Shown one piece after another: positions 25,699 to 35,986 of a DNA stretch of 64,000 bases. The stretch is from the NCBI RefSeq assembly GCF_002102265.1, contig NZ_LQPG01000009.1:1-64000 (forward strand). Direction: 5' to 3'. Source of the stretch: Mycolicibacter longobardus. Lineage in GTDB: Bacteria; Actinomycetota; Actinomycetes; Mycobacteriales; Mycobacteriaceae. How positions within the stretch are numbered: position 1 is the stretch's first letter; each line of letters begins with the position of its first letter. The position numbers and the translations under genes are program-made. The notes under the pieces were generated by a model that was not told where the DNA came from, did no database searches, and saw nothing but the letters and a program-made list of their open reading frames with translations.

Positions 25699-28600
25699 GT
25701 GACTACCATTCAAGCCGTGGAGCTGGGGGTTTTGGGACCTCTCCAGGTCCGGCGAGACGGCGCCCCGGTCATAATCCCGGGCGCCAAACCGCGCGCCATC
25801 CTCACGATGCTCGGGCTGCAGGGCGGTTCGGTCGTGTCGGCCGAAACGCTGATCGATCTCCTCTGGGGCGACGAGCCGCCACGCACGGCCGCCAAGGCCC
25901 TGCAGACCCACATCTCCTCGCTGCGTCGGGTGTTGGGCGACGGTTTCGTTCTCACGCAGGGAACCGGCTGGGTCCTCAGCACGACCGAGGTCGATGCGCC
26001 GCGTTACAGGCTCGCCACCAAATCGGGCCGAGATGCCGCTGCGGCCGGGGACACCACCCAGGCGGTGGTTCGCTTCGAGGAGGCGCTGACCCTCTGGCGT
26101 GGAACTCCCGAACTGCCCGACTCCCGCCGAGGTATCTCCGAGAAGACACGCTGGATTGAAAGCCACGCCGCGCTGGTCGAGGACCGCGCCGACGCGCTGC
26201 TCGCAACGGGGCGGGCCGCGGAGATCATCGGCGAGATGGAGGCCGCGGTGGCCGACGCACCGCTGCGGGAAAGACGATGGTCCCAGCTGATGCTCGCCCT
26301 CTACCGCGCCGGCCGCCAGGGCGAAGCCCTCGGCGCCTACCAGCGGGCACGGTCACTGCTGGCCGACGAGCTCGGGGTCGACCCCGGACCGGAACTCCGG
26401 CGGCTGGAGAGCGCGATCGTCGCCCAGGACACGGCATTGGATTTCCCGGTGGCACAACATCTCCCGTCGGTGACACGCGCCGTGACCTTCCTGCTCACCG
26501 ATATCGAGGGGTCGACCGCTGCTTGGGAGGCCGACGCCGGCGCCATGGCGGTGGCCTTGGCCCGCCACGACGAGCTCGTCGAGCAAGTCGTCACCTCCCG
26601 CGGCGGACGACTGATCAAGACACGCGGCGAGGGCGACGCCACGTTCTCGGTCTTCGAGCGCCCGTCGGCGGCGGCGGCCGCCGCCATGGAGCTGCAAGAC
26701 GCCATCCTGCACGAGCCGTGGGACCTGTTGGAGCCGATGCGTATCCGGGTGGCGCTGCACACCGGAGAGGTCGAACTCCGTGACGGCGACTACTTCGGTC
26801 GCGCGGTCAACCGAGCCGCCCGGCTGCGGTCGCTGGCGGTCGGCGGCCAGATCCTGTGCTCGGGCGCGACGGCCGAACTCGTCATCGACACCCTGCCCGA
26901 CGATGTGGCGCTTGCCGACCTCGGGATGCGTCACCTCCGCAACCTGCCGCGCCCGGAGCACGTTTTCGAGCTCCGCCTCCAGACCACCGAGCAACCCGCA
27001 GATCCGGCCGAGACGCCCGTCGAGCGGCCGGACCTCCCCGCGGTACTGACCGGCCCCGGGCCGTTCGTGGGGCGTGGCCGCGAACTGGCGCGACTTGCCT
27101 CCGCGTGGCAGACCGCGCTCGCCGGCGGCATGCACGCGGTGCTGATCGCCGGCGAACCCGGTGTCGGCAAGACGCGCCTGGCCGGCGAATGGTCACGACA
27201 GGCCTATGAGCTCGGCGCCATCGTGCTGTATGGCCGTTCCGACGAGGATCTCGGAGCGCCGTATCAGCCGTTCGCCGAGGCGCTGCGTTCGCTCGTGCCA
27301 TCGGTAGGCACCAAGCGGCTGCGGGGACTGCGCGGAGTTGAAGCCCTGCTCCCCCTCGTTCCGGGTCTGACCGAGCTGCTGCCCGATCTGTCCGCGCCGA
27401 CCCGCGCTGACCCGGACACCGAACGCTACGCACTTTTCGACGCCGTGGTCGCGTTGTTGGAACTCGCCTCCGCCAGCGCGCCCGTCGCCCTGATTCTCGA
27501 CGACCTGCACTGGGCGGCCAAACCCACGCTGCTGCTGTTGCGGCATCTGCTGCGCTTCGGCGACCACACCCGGGTGCAGGTCGTCGCGACGTACCGCAGC
27601 ACTGACCTCGACCGCGCCCACCCGCTGGCGGCGATGCTCGCCGACCTGCACCGGGACGGCACCGCGAACCGCCTTACCCTCAGCGGCCTCGACGAGGACG
27701 ACGTGACGACGTATCTCACCGAGACCGGGTACGACGACGAAGAACTCGCCCGGGCGCTGGCGTCACTCACCGGCGGCAACCCGTTCTTCCTGATCGAGGC
27801 GCTGCGCCATGTCGACGAAAGTGGCGGCGTATGGGATCCGAGCACCTTGCCTCAGGGTGTTCGGGAAGCGGTGAGCCGCCGGCTTTCTCGGCTGCCGGCC
27901 GAGACCAACAAGGCCCTGGCCGCGGCCGCGGTCGTGGGCAGCCGCTTCGGCTTGGACCTCGTCGAGCGCGTGGTGGACCAGGATCTCGTCGACGCCTTCG
28001 ACGAGGCGTCCAAAGCCGGCATCGTCATCGAAGAGCCCGGTGGTCGATACCGGTTCAACCACGCCATCGTCCGGCAATCGCTGCTTGCCGAGCTGGCGTC
28101 GGTACGTCGCATGCGGCTGCACCAACGCATCGCCACCACATTGGAGGGCGAGGCCGGCGCGGACGACGAGCTGCTGGCGGAACTGGCCCACCACTACTTC
28201 GAATGTGCGTGGGCGGGGAACACGGCCAAGGCCGTCGAGTACTGCCGACGAGCAGCAGACCAGTCGATGTCCCGCCTCGCCTACGAGGGCGCCGCGGACC
28301 TGTACGACCAGGCCCTGCACGCGCTGGAGGAGATGGACGAGGAACTGGGTGACCGCGACGAGCAGGCCGCCGAGTTGCTGGTCGCGCGCTGCGAAGCGCT
28401 GCTGGCCGCCGGTGACGTGGTGTCGGCGGCCGGTGCGGTAACGCAATTGCAGGCGGCAACAGTCGATTCGGCCCGGCTGGCGGCGTGGGCGACCTGCTTC
28501 GACGGCCAGCTGTCGATGCTGACCAATCCCGAGCGGTTGGACGAGATCGAAGCCGCGCTGGGTGCGGCTGCCGTAAAGCTGGCCGGTTTGGACGATGCCG

Positions 28601-31600
28601 CGGGCGAAGCCAAGGCGCACACCGTGCGGGCCGGGTGCCTGGCCCGCCTTGGTCGAATCGGCGACTGCGAGATCGCGTTGGACAACGCGCTCACCGCGGC
28701 GCGCCGCGCCCGCGAGCAGCGCCGCGTGAACGCCGTGCTGGCCGGTGCTCCGCTCGCGGCGCTGTGGGGCCCCACCCCGGTTCCGCGCGCAGGCGGTAGA
28801 TGCCTTGACGTGGTTCGGCTACTGCGGATCACCACGGATTCCCCAGCGGTCGAGGCGACCTCGACGCGGTGCCAGGCGGTGTTGGAGTCCTTCCGCGGCC
28901 GCGCCGCCGCGGCACGACGGATGATCGACTCGGCGCGGCGCACGGTCACCGAACTGGGTCTGCGCCACGCGCTGCTCGAAGTTGAACAGTTCGCCGGAAT
29001 CGTCGAGCTGGTCGCCGACGATCCCGCTGCCGCCGAACCGCATCTGCGTAAGGCCTACCGCGGTTTTCGTCGCATGGGGCTGGACGCCGACACCGCCGAG
29101 ACAGCGGCGCTGCTGGGTCGCACCTGTCTCGCACTCGACCGGGATGCCGAGGCGCAGGAGTTGTGTTCGGAGAGTGAGCGTCTGGCCGGTCACGCACTGA
29201 AGGCATCGATCGCGTGGCGCACGCTTCGGGCACTGCTGTTGGCTCGTCGCGGCGATCATGACGAGGCCCGGCGGATGGCCGAGGCCGCGGTCGGCCTGGC
29301 TGAGCGCACCGATGGCTTGGTCGATCACGGTGATGCGTGTCTGGCGCTGGCAACGGTGTTGGGAGCTGCGGGCGATCTGGCGGGGGCGAGAGCCGCTGCC
29401 GAGCGGGCGGTGGATCTATACGAACGGAAAGGTGCTGCGGCACTTGTTGAGACGGCGCGGCTGGTTCTCGGAGAGCATTTCACGCCTGCTGAACCGCCCC
29501 CAGTGGATCCGCCGGCCGTCCGGCTGGGCAACGCGTGCGTGCAAGCGGGAGAAGGCGTCATCGCCGTCATCAATCGTGAGGCCTGGGACGAAGTGGAGCA
29601 GCTGTTCGCGCCAGATGGCACATTTGAGAGCCGCCGGAAGATCGTCGGCTTTGGACGGATCGATGTTCCGGCGGGTGAATCGCCGCATGTGATCCGGCGA
29701 ATTCTCGAGTCCGTCCCCATGCGGGTCAGCCAAGTGGTTATTGCCATTCGAGGTGAGCGTCTGGCGCTCACTCGATTGATGATAGGAACTGCCGACGTGG
29801 GCCCTGGGTCACCACAGGATGAGTTCCTCGTGCTTTATGGCATCGACAAGGCGGGGCAGGTCGCGTTGCAGACCTGGTTCGACGTCGAAGACATGGATGC
29901 GGCGATCGCCGAACTCGATGCGGTACATGCCCGATTTGAGAAGGTTTGTCCTCGATCACCGCTCGGGAACTCCGCGAGCAAAGTGGCTGAGCGCTGGCAG
30001 GCACACTTCGCAGCGCGCGAGTGGGCCGCCATGACACAGATGCTGGCCGACGACGTTTACTCCGACGATCGACGGGGCATGGTGGGAGCCGGAAAAAGAT
30101 TCGGCCGAGATGTCGCAATCGCTGACATGCGGATCCTCGCCGAGATGGATACGACCATGATGTCGACTGTCGTCGCGACGCGCGGCGAGCGACTCACCCT
30201 CTGCCGTGACCGACTGTCGGAGCACGAGTATCGGCCCGATGCGTTTCACGGCGAGATTCTCAGCGTCATCGAGATCGACGCCGACGGACGGATCATGGCA
30301 GGCCTCACCTTCGAGGTCCAAGACTTCGACGCCGCGATCGCCGAACTCGACGCCCGCTACCTCGCCGGCGAAGCGGCCGCCCACGCGCACACGTGGTCGG
30401 TCATCGTCGACGGTTTCGCCGCTTTCAACCGACATGAATTCCCCGAGCCCGACTGGGTGAACATCGATCATCGACGTGCGAGGGCGTTCGCGCCCGGTGA
30501 ACTGACCGCATATATGCACGCCACCTGGGACCTCGCGCCCAACGTGAACGTCTATGTGGAGGCGGTGCATCGGCTGAGCGACCTCGGTGCTGTCGTCACC
30601 CACGTGGTGCGTGGCACCTCGCAAGAGGGGTTCGACGCCGAATGGCGGGAAGTCATCCTGTTCACCATCGACGGCGACCTGTTCACCCGTTGCGAAGTAT
30701 TCGACGAAGGAGACGTCGACGCCGCGCTCACGAGGTTCGAAAAACTTAGCCGGCCAAGGCAGAAAACCGCCGCCGCTCGAGTTTACGAGGGCATCCTGAC
30801 GCACTTCGCCACGCGCGACTGGACCGCGATCAGAGAGATTCTGGCCGAAGACGTTTCCACCGAGGATCGTCGTCGGGTGGTCAATGCCGGCCTCCGACAT
30901 GGCCGGGACGCCGTAGTCGCGGAGATTGCGGCAATCGCCGAGGCGGGGGTAACCGACCTCACGTCCGAGGTCCTTGCGACCCGTGGAGAACGCCTCGTCT
31001 TGAGTCGTGGCCGCGCCTCGGCAGGCGACCACCGACCCGATGCGTTCCGCACGGATCTCCTCGACATCGTCGAAGTCGATGCCAACGAACGGGTTGTGGC
31101 CCGGGTCATATTCGACGACGAAGACTTCGACGCCGCCATCGCCGAACTCGACGCCCGCTACCTCGCCGGCGAAGCCGCCGTCCACGCGCAGATGTGGTCT
31201 GCCATCACAGGGGGTTTCGTCGCGCTCAGCCGGGGGGAACTGCCTCGGGTAACCCCCGACTTCGTCGACGTCGACCATCGGGCGGTCGCGGCGGTCGAGC
31301 CGGGTGGTCTGATGGCGTACCTTCGTGTCGCAATGGCCGATACGGTCAACAACACCATCTACCCCGAGACCGTTCATCGGTTGACCGACCTCGGCGCGGT
31401 CGTCACCCACGTGGCCAAAGGGACATCGCGGGACGGCGTAGACGTCGAATGGCGCATGGTCGACACTTTCACGGTCGATGGCGACCTTTTCAGCCGCTGC
31501 GAGATGTTCGACGAAGCGGACCTCGACGCCGCGCTCGCGAGGTTCGAAGAACTCAGCCAGCCGACGCGGCCGCTGGAGAACGCGGCAAGCCAGGTGGCGC

Positions 31601-34600
31601 AACGTTTCCTCGCGCACTTCGCGGCCCGGCAATGGGATGCCATGGCAGAACTACTCGCCGAGGATACCTCCTCCGACGATCGCCGTCGTGTCGTGAACGC
31701 AGGGATCCGACGAGGTCGAGATATCGAGATGGCGAACTGGCGTGCCACCGGCGATGTCTGGACCGCCAATGTCGACTCGACCGTGGTTGCGACCCGCGGT
31801 GAGCGCCTTGCGCTCGTTCGCCTGGTCTTGGACGGCCAGGACCAACCGCCTGAAGCGTTCCGAATGGCGGCGCTGACCATTGTCGAGATCGACGACGACA
31901 ATCGAATCGCCACGACCGTCGCGTTCGACCCCGACGACTTCGATACCGCCCTCGCCGAACTCGACGCCCGCTACCTCGCCGGCGAAGCGGCCGCACACGC
32001 GCACACCTGGTCAGCGATCGCAGGCGCATTTGTCGCGCTCAGGCGACGTGAAATGCCTTCGATGACTCCCGACTTCGCTGACGTTGACCGTCGGACGCTT
32101 GCAACGGTCGGGCCGGGTGATCTGATCGCATACCTTCGTGTCGCGATGGACGACACGGTGGAAAACATCATCTACATCGAGGCCGTTCATCGGTTGACCG
32201 AACGCGTCGCCGTTATCACCCACGTGGCCAAAGGGACATCGCGGGAAGGCTTGGACGTCGAATGGCGCGTAGTTGACACCCTCACCGTTGACGGCGACCT
32301 GATCAGCCGCTGCGAGATGTTCGACGAAGCGGACCTCGACGCCGCGCTCGCGAGGTTCGAAGAGCTGCACCGCCAGCCGGCGTGGCGATTGAGAAACGCG
32401 GCGAGCGTGGTGTCCCAACATTTTCTGACGCACTTCGCGGCTCACGAGTGGGACGCCATGGCGGGGTTGCTGGCCGAAAGCTATTACCACGACGATCATC
32501 GAAGTGTCGTCAACGCAGGAATCCGGCACGGCCGAGAAGCGGCTATCGCAAACATGCGCGCTACGGCCGACCTCGGGATCACCAGCGTCAACGTGACCGA
32601 AGTGGCGACGCGCGGGGAGCGTCTGGTCCTCACCCGCAGCGTCTTTTCGTTTCGGGACCACGATCCCGGGGCCTTCCTCGCCGAGCAACTCGACGTTGCG
32701 GAAATCAACTCAGATGGCCAACTCGCCGCGAGCGTCTCATTCGACCCCGACGACTTCGACGCCGCAATCGCCGAACTCGACGCCCGCTACCTCGCCGGCG
32801 AGGCGGCACCCCACGCGCACACGTGGGCCCTCGTCACCGGCGCCTACGCCGGGTTCAACAGACGGGATCTCGCCGCGACCACACCAGACTGGGTGAACAT
32901 CGACCACCGTCGCGGAGCAGCGTTCGAGTCCGGTCACATGATCCCGTACCTGGAGGCCGCATGGGACGACTCGCCTGACACCAGGATCTACATCGCGGCG
33001 GTGCATCGACTCAGCTACATCGGAGCGGTTGTCACCCATGTCACACACGGGATTTCGCAAGAAGGCTTCGACGCCGGGTGGCGGGATATCAATGTGGTGA
33101 CCGTCGACGGTGATCTAGTCGATCGCAGTGAACTGTTCGACGCGACCGACCTCGACGCCGCACTCGCCCGGTTCGATGAACTGCACCCGCAACCGCGGCC
33201 GCTGGACAACACGGCACGCCGAGTGGTTGAGCGCGGCCTGGCGCACTTCGCGGCACACGACTGGAACGCCGCGGCGAAAACGATGGCAGACAACTTTCTC
33301 AATGACGATCGCCGGCCGGTGGTGGGATCGGGAATCCGACATGGTCGGGATGCCCAGCTGGCCGACGCGCAAGCCACTGCCGACCTGTTCACAAACCTGA
33401 CAACGACGGTCATCGCGACCCGTGGGACACGCCTTGTCCTCGCGCGCAACAGCTTCTCGGAGCGAGATCAAGGAGCCGAGGCATTTCTCACCGAGACACT
33501 CAGCATCTTTGAGATCGACGCCGAAGAGCGAGTCGCGGCGTTCCTCTCATTCGACCCCGACGACTTCGACGCCGCAATCGCCGAACTCGACGCCCGCTAC
33601 CTCGCCGGCGAGGCGGCACCCCACGCGCACACGTGGTCCCTCGTCACAGACGTTTATGCCGGATTCAACCGACGCGAGCTCGCCGTGACGACGCCAGACT
33701 GGGTGAACATGGACCACCGTCGTGGGGCAGCTTTCGCCCCCGGCGACATGATCGCGTACATCCAATCGGCATGGGACGACTCGCCTGACACCAGGATCTA
33801 CATCGCGGCGGTGCATCGGCTCAGCGACATCGGAGCGGTCGTCACCCATGTCGCACACGGGATCTCGCAAGAAGGCTTCGACGCCGAGTGGCGGGATATC
33901 AATGTGCTGACCGTCGACGGCGATCTGGTCAACCGCAGTGAGTTCTTCGACGAAGCTGACCTCGACGCCGCGCTCGCGAGGTTCGATGAACTCAGCGCGC
34001 CGACGTTGCTGCTGGAGAACGACGCGACCCGAACCTGGGCATACGTGGCCGACGCGTTCAACCGTCGTGACAGGAAGGCCCTGCTGACGCTCGCCAGCGG
34101 GGACGGCCAATACGACGACCGCCGGAAAGGGCTGCGTCATGTGCACGAGGGTCCGGACCGACGGAAGATCGTGAGCGCCACTTTGGACACAGCACCCAGC
34201 GGCTGGCGATTGGAGGTGGAGCCCATCGCCATCCGGGGGGCTCGCCTCTCGCTGACCCGCGGGCGTTACCGCGATATCGATGATCCGGATCGACCGATCA
34301 CCGTGGAGATGCTGCACGTCGTGGAAGTCGGCGCTGACGGCGCGAGGCACTGCACCGTGAACTTTGATCCCGATGACATCGATGCCGCGTTTGAGGAACT
34401 TGATGCTCGCTACCTCGCCGGTGAGGCAGCCGCCCACGCGCAGACTTGGTCGGTGATCGCCGGCGCCCACGCCGCACTCAACCGGCGTGAACTCCCGGCC
34501 ACGACGCCGGACTGGGTCAATATCGATCACCGTCGTCCGGCAGCTTTCGCGCCGGGTGAGGCGGTGGCCTTCGTCCATGCCGGGTGGGAGCTCAGCCAAG

Positions 34601-35676
34601 GCATCACGACCTACGTCGAGGAAGTTCATCAGCTGAACAACCTCGGAGCGGTCGCCACCTACGTGGCATCTGGGACGTCGCACGAGGGCTTCGAGGCCGA
34701 ATGGCGAGCGATCGGCCTTACGACGGTCGAAGGCGACATGGTCAGGCGCACTGAGATCTTCGGCGAATCGGACCTGGACGCCGCACTCGCCCGGTTCGAT
34801 GAACTCAGCGCACCGACGTTGCTGCTGGAGAACGAAGCGACCCGGGCCTGGGCGTGCGTAGCCGACGCATTCAACCGCCGTGACGGTGAGGCGATGTTCG
34901 CGCTCGCGAGCGCGGACATCCGATATGAGGACCGGCGAAAGGGCCTACGTGATGCATACGAGGGTGCAGAGGCGCGGAAAGCCATCGATGCCATGTTGGA
35001 GATGGCACCCGGCAGTTGGCGGGTGGAGATAACGCCGGTCGCTGTCAGGGGGTCTCGCGTCGCGTTGACCCGCAGGAGCTACCGTGACATCGACGATCCC
35101 GCTCAACCGATCACCGTCGACGTGTTGGACGTCACCGAAGTCGACGCCGACGGCCTGATGCGCCACACCGTGACTTTCGATCCCGACGACACCGCCGCCG
35201 CGTTCGAGCAACTCGATGCCCGCTACCTTGCCGGCGAGGCAGCGGCCTGTTCGGATTCCTGGTCGGTCGTGACGCGAGCGTATGCCGCGCTCAACCGGCG
35301 CGAACTTCCTGCGACCACGCCGGACTGGGTCAACGTCGACCACCGGCGAGGGCGGGCGTTCGCGCCTGGTGAGTTGTTCGCATTCCTTCGTGCCGCATGG
35401 GAAGTCACACCGGATCTCAGCATCTACGTTGCGGCCGTGCATCGCCTCAGCAGGCTGGGAGCAGTCGTCACTCACACGGCGTCTGGCAACTCGCGCGAGG
35501 GCTTCGGGGCCGAGTGGCAGACGATCGAGCTTCTGACTTTCGAAAGCGACCTGATCAACCACTGCGAGATGTTCGACGTAACGGATCTGGACACCGCGCT
35601 CGCAAGGTTCGATGAATTGCACCCTCACGTCGGCGACGAGATCAGCCCAAGCGGGAACGTGCCATTGTCGCAGTAG
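25699..35676 (+). CDS. Giant BTAD regulator/nucleotide cyclase/AAA ATPase with 15 SnoaL-like modules
   Basis: 3,325 residues. The order is OmpR/SARP-type winged helix (about 8-90), BTAD (about 95-250), class III cyclase (about 258-430; Asp268 in LLTDIEGST, Lys307 and GEGD at 310-313, Asn371 and Arg375 in VNRAAR), AAA/STAND ATPase (about 450-760; Walker A GEPGVGKT at 485-492, Walker B LILDD ending at 602), and helical TPR-like repeats (about 770-1260). From about 1274 to 3310 there are tandem SnoaL/NTF2-like modules. It is cytoplasmic with no membrane segments. The first domains resemble mycobacterial cyclase/LuxR or SARP regulators; the long module array is the unusual part. Start GTG 25699; GTG 25717 is possible. 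It likely senses a ligand through the repeats or ATPase and controls transcription and/or cyclic nucleotide, but target and ligand are unknown. Confidence 0.85.
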   Translation: MTTIQAVELGVLGPLQVRRDGAPVIIPGAKPRAILTMLGLQGGSVVSAETLIDLLWGDEPPRTAAKALQTHISSLRRVLGDGFVLTQGTGWVLSTTEVDAPRYRLATKSGRDAAAAGDTTQAVVRFEEALTLWRGTPELPDSRRGISEKTRWIESHAALVEDRADALLATGRAAEIIGEMEAAVADAPLRERRWSQLMLALYRAGRQGEALGAYQRARSLLADELGVDPGPELRRLESAIVAQDTALDFPVAQHLPSVTRAVTFLLTDIEGSTAAWEADAGAMAVALARHDELVEQVVTSRGGRLIKTRGEGDATFSVFERPSAAAAAAMELQDAILHEPWDLLEPMRIRVALHTGEVELRDGDYFGRAVNRAARLRSLAVGGQILCSGATAELVIDTLPDDVALADLGMRHLRNLPRPEHVFELRLQTTEQPADPAETPVERPDLPAVLTGPGPFVGRGRELARLASAWQTALAGGMHAVLIAGEPGVGKTRLAGEWSRQAYELGAIVLYGRSDEDLGAPYQPFAEALRSLVPSVGTKRLRGLRGVEALLPLVPGLTELLPDLSAPTRADPDTERYALFDAVVALLELASASAPVALILDDLHWAAKPTLLLLRHLLRFGDHTRVQVVATYRSTDLDRAHPLAAMLADLHRDGTANRLTLSGLDEDDVTTYLTETGYDDEELARALASLTGGNPFFLIEALRHVDESGGVWDPSTLPQGVREAVSRRLSRLPAETNKALAAAAVVGSRFGLDLVERVVDQDLVDAFDEASKAGIVIEEPGGRYRFNHAIVRQSLLAELASVRRMRLHQRIATTLEGEAGADDELLAELAHHYFECAWAGNTAKAVEYCRRAADQSMSRLAYEGAADLYDQALHALEEMDEELGDRDEQAAELLVARCEALLAAGDVVSAAGAVTQLQAATVDSARLAAWATCFDGQLSMLTNPERLDEIEAALGAAAVKLAGLDDAAGEAKAHTVRAGCLARLGRIGDCEIALDNALTAARRAREQRRVNAVLAGAPLAALWGPTPVPRAGGRCLDVVRLLRITTDSPAVEATSTRCQAVLESFRGRAAAARRMIDSARRTVTELGLRHALLEVEQFAGIVELVADDPAAAEPHLRKAYRGFRRMGLDADTAETAALLGRTCLALDRDAEAQELCSESERLAGHALKASIAWRTLRALLLARRGDHDEARRMAEAAVGLAERTDGLVDHGDACLALATVLGAAGDLAGARAAAERAVDLYERKGAAALVETARLVLGEHFTPAEPPPVDPPAVRLGNACVQAGEGVIAVINREAWDEVEQLFAPDGTFESRRKIVGFGRIDVPAGESPHVIRRILESVPMRVSQVVIAIRGERLALTRLMIGTADVGPGSPQDEFLVLYGIDKAGQVALQTWFDVEDMDAAIAELDAVHARFEKVCPRSPLGNSASKVAERWQAHFAAREWAAMTQMLADDVYSDDRRGMVGAGKRFGRDVAIADMRILAEMDTTMMSTVVATRGERLTLCRDRLSEHEYRPDAFHGEILSVIEIDADGRIMAGLTFEVQDFDAAIAELDARYLAGEAAAHAHTWSVIVDGFAAFNRHEFPEPDWVNIDHRRARAFAPGELTAYMHATWDLAPNVNVYVEAVHRLSDLGAVVTHVVRGTSQEGFDAEWREVILFTIDGDLFTRCEVFDEGDVDAALTRFEKLSRPRQKTAAARVYEGILTHFATRDWTAIREILAEDVSTEDRRRVVNAGLRHGRDAVVAEIAAIAEAGVTDLTSEVLATRGERLVLSRGRASAGDHRPDAFRTDLLDIVEVDANERVVARVIFDDEDFDAAIAELDARYLAGEAAVHAQMWSAITGGFVALSRGELPRVTPDFVDVDHRAVAAVEPGGLMAYLRVAMADTVNNTIYPETVHRLTDLGAVVTHVAKGTSRDGVDVEWRMVDTFTVDGDLFSRCEMFDEADLDAALARFEELSQPTRPLENAASQVAQRFLAHFAARQWDAMAELLAEDTSSDDRRRVVNAGIRRGRDIEMANWRATGDVWTANVDSTVVATRGERLALVRLVLDGQDQPPEAFRMAALTIVEIDDDNRIATTVAFDPDDFDTALAELDARYLAGEAAAHAHTWSAIAGAFVALRRREMPSMTPDFADVDRRTLATVGPGDLIAYLRVAMDDTVENIIYIEAVHRLTERVAVITHVAKGTSREGLDVEWRVVDTLTVDGDLISRCEMFDEADLDAALARFEELHRQPAWRLRNAASVVSQHFLTHFAAHEWDAMAGLLAESYYHDDHRSVVNAGIRHGREAAIANMRATADLGITSVNVTEVATRGERLVLTRSVFSFRDHDPGAFLAEQLDVAEINSDGQLAASVSFDPDDFDAAIAELDARYLAGEAAPHAHTWALVTGAYAGFNRRDLAATTPDWVNIDHRRGAAFESGHMIPYLEAAWDDSPDTRIYIAAVHRLSYIGAVVTHVTHGISQEGFDAGWRDINVVTVDGDLVDRSELFDATDLDAALARFDELHPQPRPLDNTARRVVERGLAHFAAHDWNAAAKTMADNFLNDDRRPVVGSGIRHGRDAQLADAQATADLFTNLTTTVIATRGTRLVLARNSFSERDQGAEAFLTETLSIFEIDAEERVAAFLSFDPDDFDAAIAELDARYLAGEAAPHAHTWSLVTDVYAGFNRRELAVTTPDWVNMDHRRGAAFAPGDMIAYIQSAWDDSPDTRIYIAAVHRLSDIGAVVTHVAHGISQEGFDAEWRDINVLTVDGDLVNRSEFFDEADLDAALARFDELSAPTLLLENDATRTWAYVADAFNRRDRKALLTLASGDGQYDDRRKGLRHVHEGPDRRKIVSATLDTAPSGWRLEVEPIAIRGARLSLTRGRYRDIDDPDRPITVEMLHVVEVGADGARHCTVNFDPDDIDAAFEELDARYLAGEAAAHAQTWSVIAGAHAALNRRELPATTPDWVNIDHRRPAAFAPGEAVAFVHAGWELSQGITTYVEEVHQLNNLGAVATYVASGTSHEGFEAEWRAIGLTTVEGDMVRRTEIFGESDLDAALARFDELSAPTLLLENEATRAWACVADAFNRRDGEAMFALASADIRYEDRRKGLRDAYEGAEARKAIDAMLEMAPGSWRVEITPVAVRGSRVALTRRSYRDIDDPAQPITVDVLDVTEVDADGLMRHTVTFDPDDTAAAFEQLDARYLAGEAAACSDSWSVVTRAYAALNRRELPATTPDWVNVDHRRGRAFAPGELFAFLRAAWEVTPDLSIYVAAVHRLSRLGAVVTHTASGNSREGFGAEWQTIELLTFESDLINHCEMFDVTDLDTALARFDELHPHVGDEISPSGNVPLSQ
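29518..35625 (+). repeat. Tandem array of about 15 SnoaL-like coding modules (period about 810 bases)
   Basis: One lone divergent A module is followed by seven A-B units. Type A (about 145 residues) carries ATRGERL and ends DDFDAAIAELDARYLAGEAA. Type B (about 125 residues) carries DWVNIDHRR and GAVVTHV and ends DLDAALARFDEL. The A endings start at 29911, 30343, 31144, 31957, 32773, 33583, 34396 and 35209, so successive units are 801-816 bases apart. Both module types end in the same DxDAAxA helix, so A and B are probably themselves related. Units 4 and 5 share a 92-base identical stretch (32735-32826 and 33545-33636), showing recent duplication or conversion. Confidence 0.85.
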
Positions 35677-35690
35677 GGTGCTTGCGTAAC

Positions 35691-35707
35691 TGATATCATA
35701 ATTGATA
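35691..35707 (+). promoter_or_regulatory. Palindromic operator upstream of vapBC
   Basis: TATCA-TAAT-TGATA (35694-35707) is an inverted repeat overlapping a second palindrome, TGATATCA (35691-35698). It ends 9 bases before the antitoxin ATG and includes TATCAT, a possible -10. Autoregulation by the VapBC complex is inferred. Confidence 0.55.
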
Positions 35708-35716
35708 GCGTTCAGC

Positions 35717-35986
35717 ATGCCCAACGTACTGATTCGTGACGTCCCGGTCGACGACCTCGACCAGATCCGGTCAGCGGCTGCGGCACGGGGCGTCTCCTTG
35801 CAGGCGTATCTGCTCGAGGCGATGCACGCACAGGCAGCCCACCTCCGCCGCCGAGCTGCCCTGGACCGCACCGCGGCACGCCTGGCACAACAGCCTGCTG
35901 TCGATGAACAAGACCGGACGGCCGTGCTCGATGCCATCGATGAGGCTCATGCCGACCGTGGCGAACAGCTGAGCGGTCCAACGTGA
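35717..35986 (+). CDS. vapB: VapB-type antitoxin
   Basis: 89 residues from the ATG at 35717, beginning MPNVLIRDVPVDDLDQIRSAAAARGVSLQAYLL. This is the ribbon-helix-helix pattern of FitA/VapB antitoxins. The C-terminal half is rich in Ala, Arg and acidic residues and should wrap the toxin. The stop overlaps the GTG of the toxin gene (GTGA). A palindromic operator lies just upstream. The gene follows the giant regulator by 40 bases on the same strand but has its own promoter-like sequence. Confidence 0.9.
   Translation: MPNVLIRDVPVDDLDQIRSAAAARGVSLQAYLLEAMHAQAAHLRRRAALDRTAARLAQQPAVDEQDRTAVLDAIDEAHADRGEQLSGPT

Noticed and set aside
29518-35625. CRISPR array interpretation of the periodic repeats
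   Set aside because: The units are about 810 bases, in frame and protein-coding; there are no short repeats with unique spacers and no cas genes.
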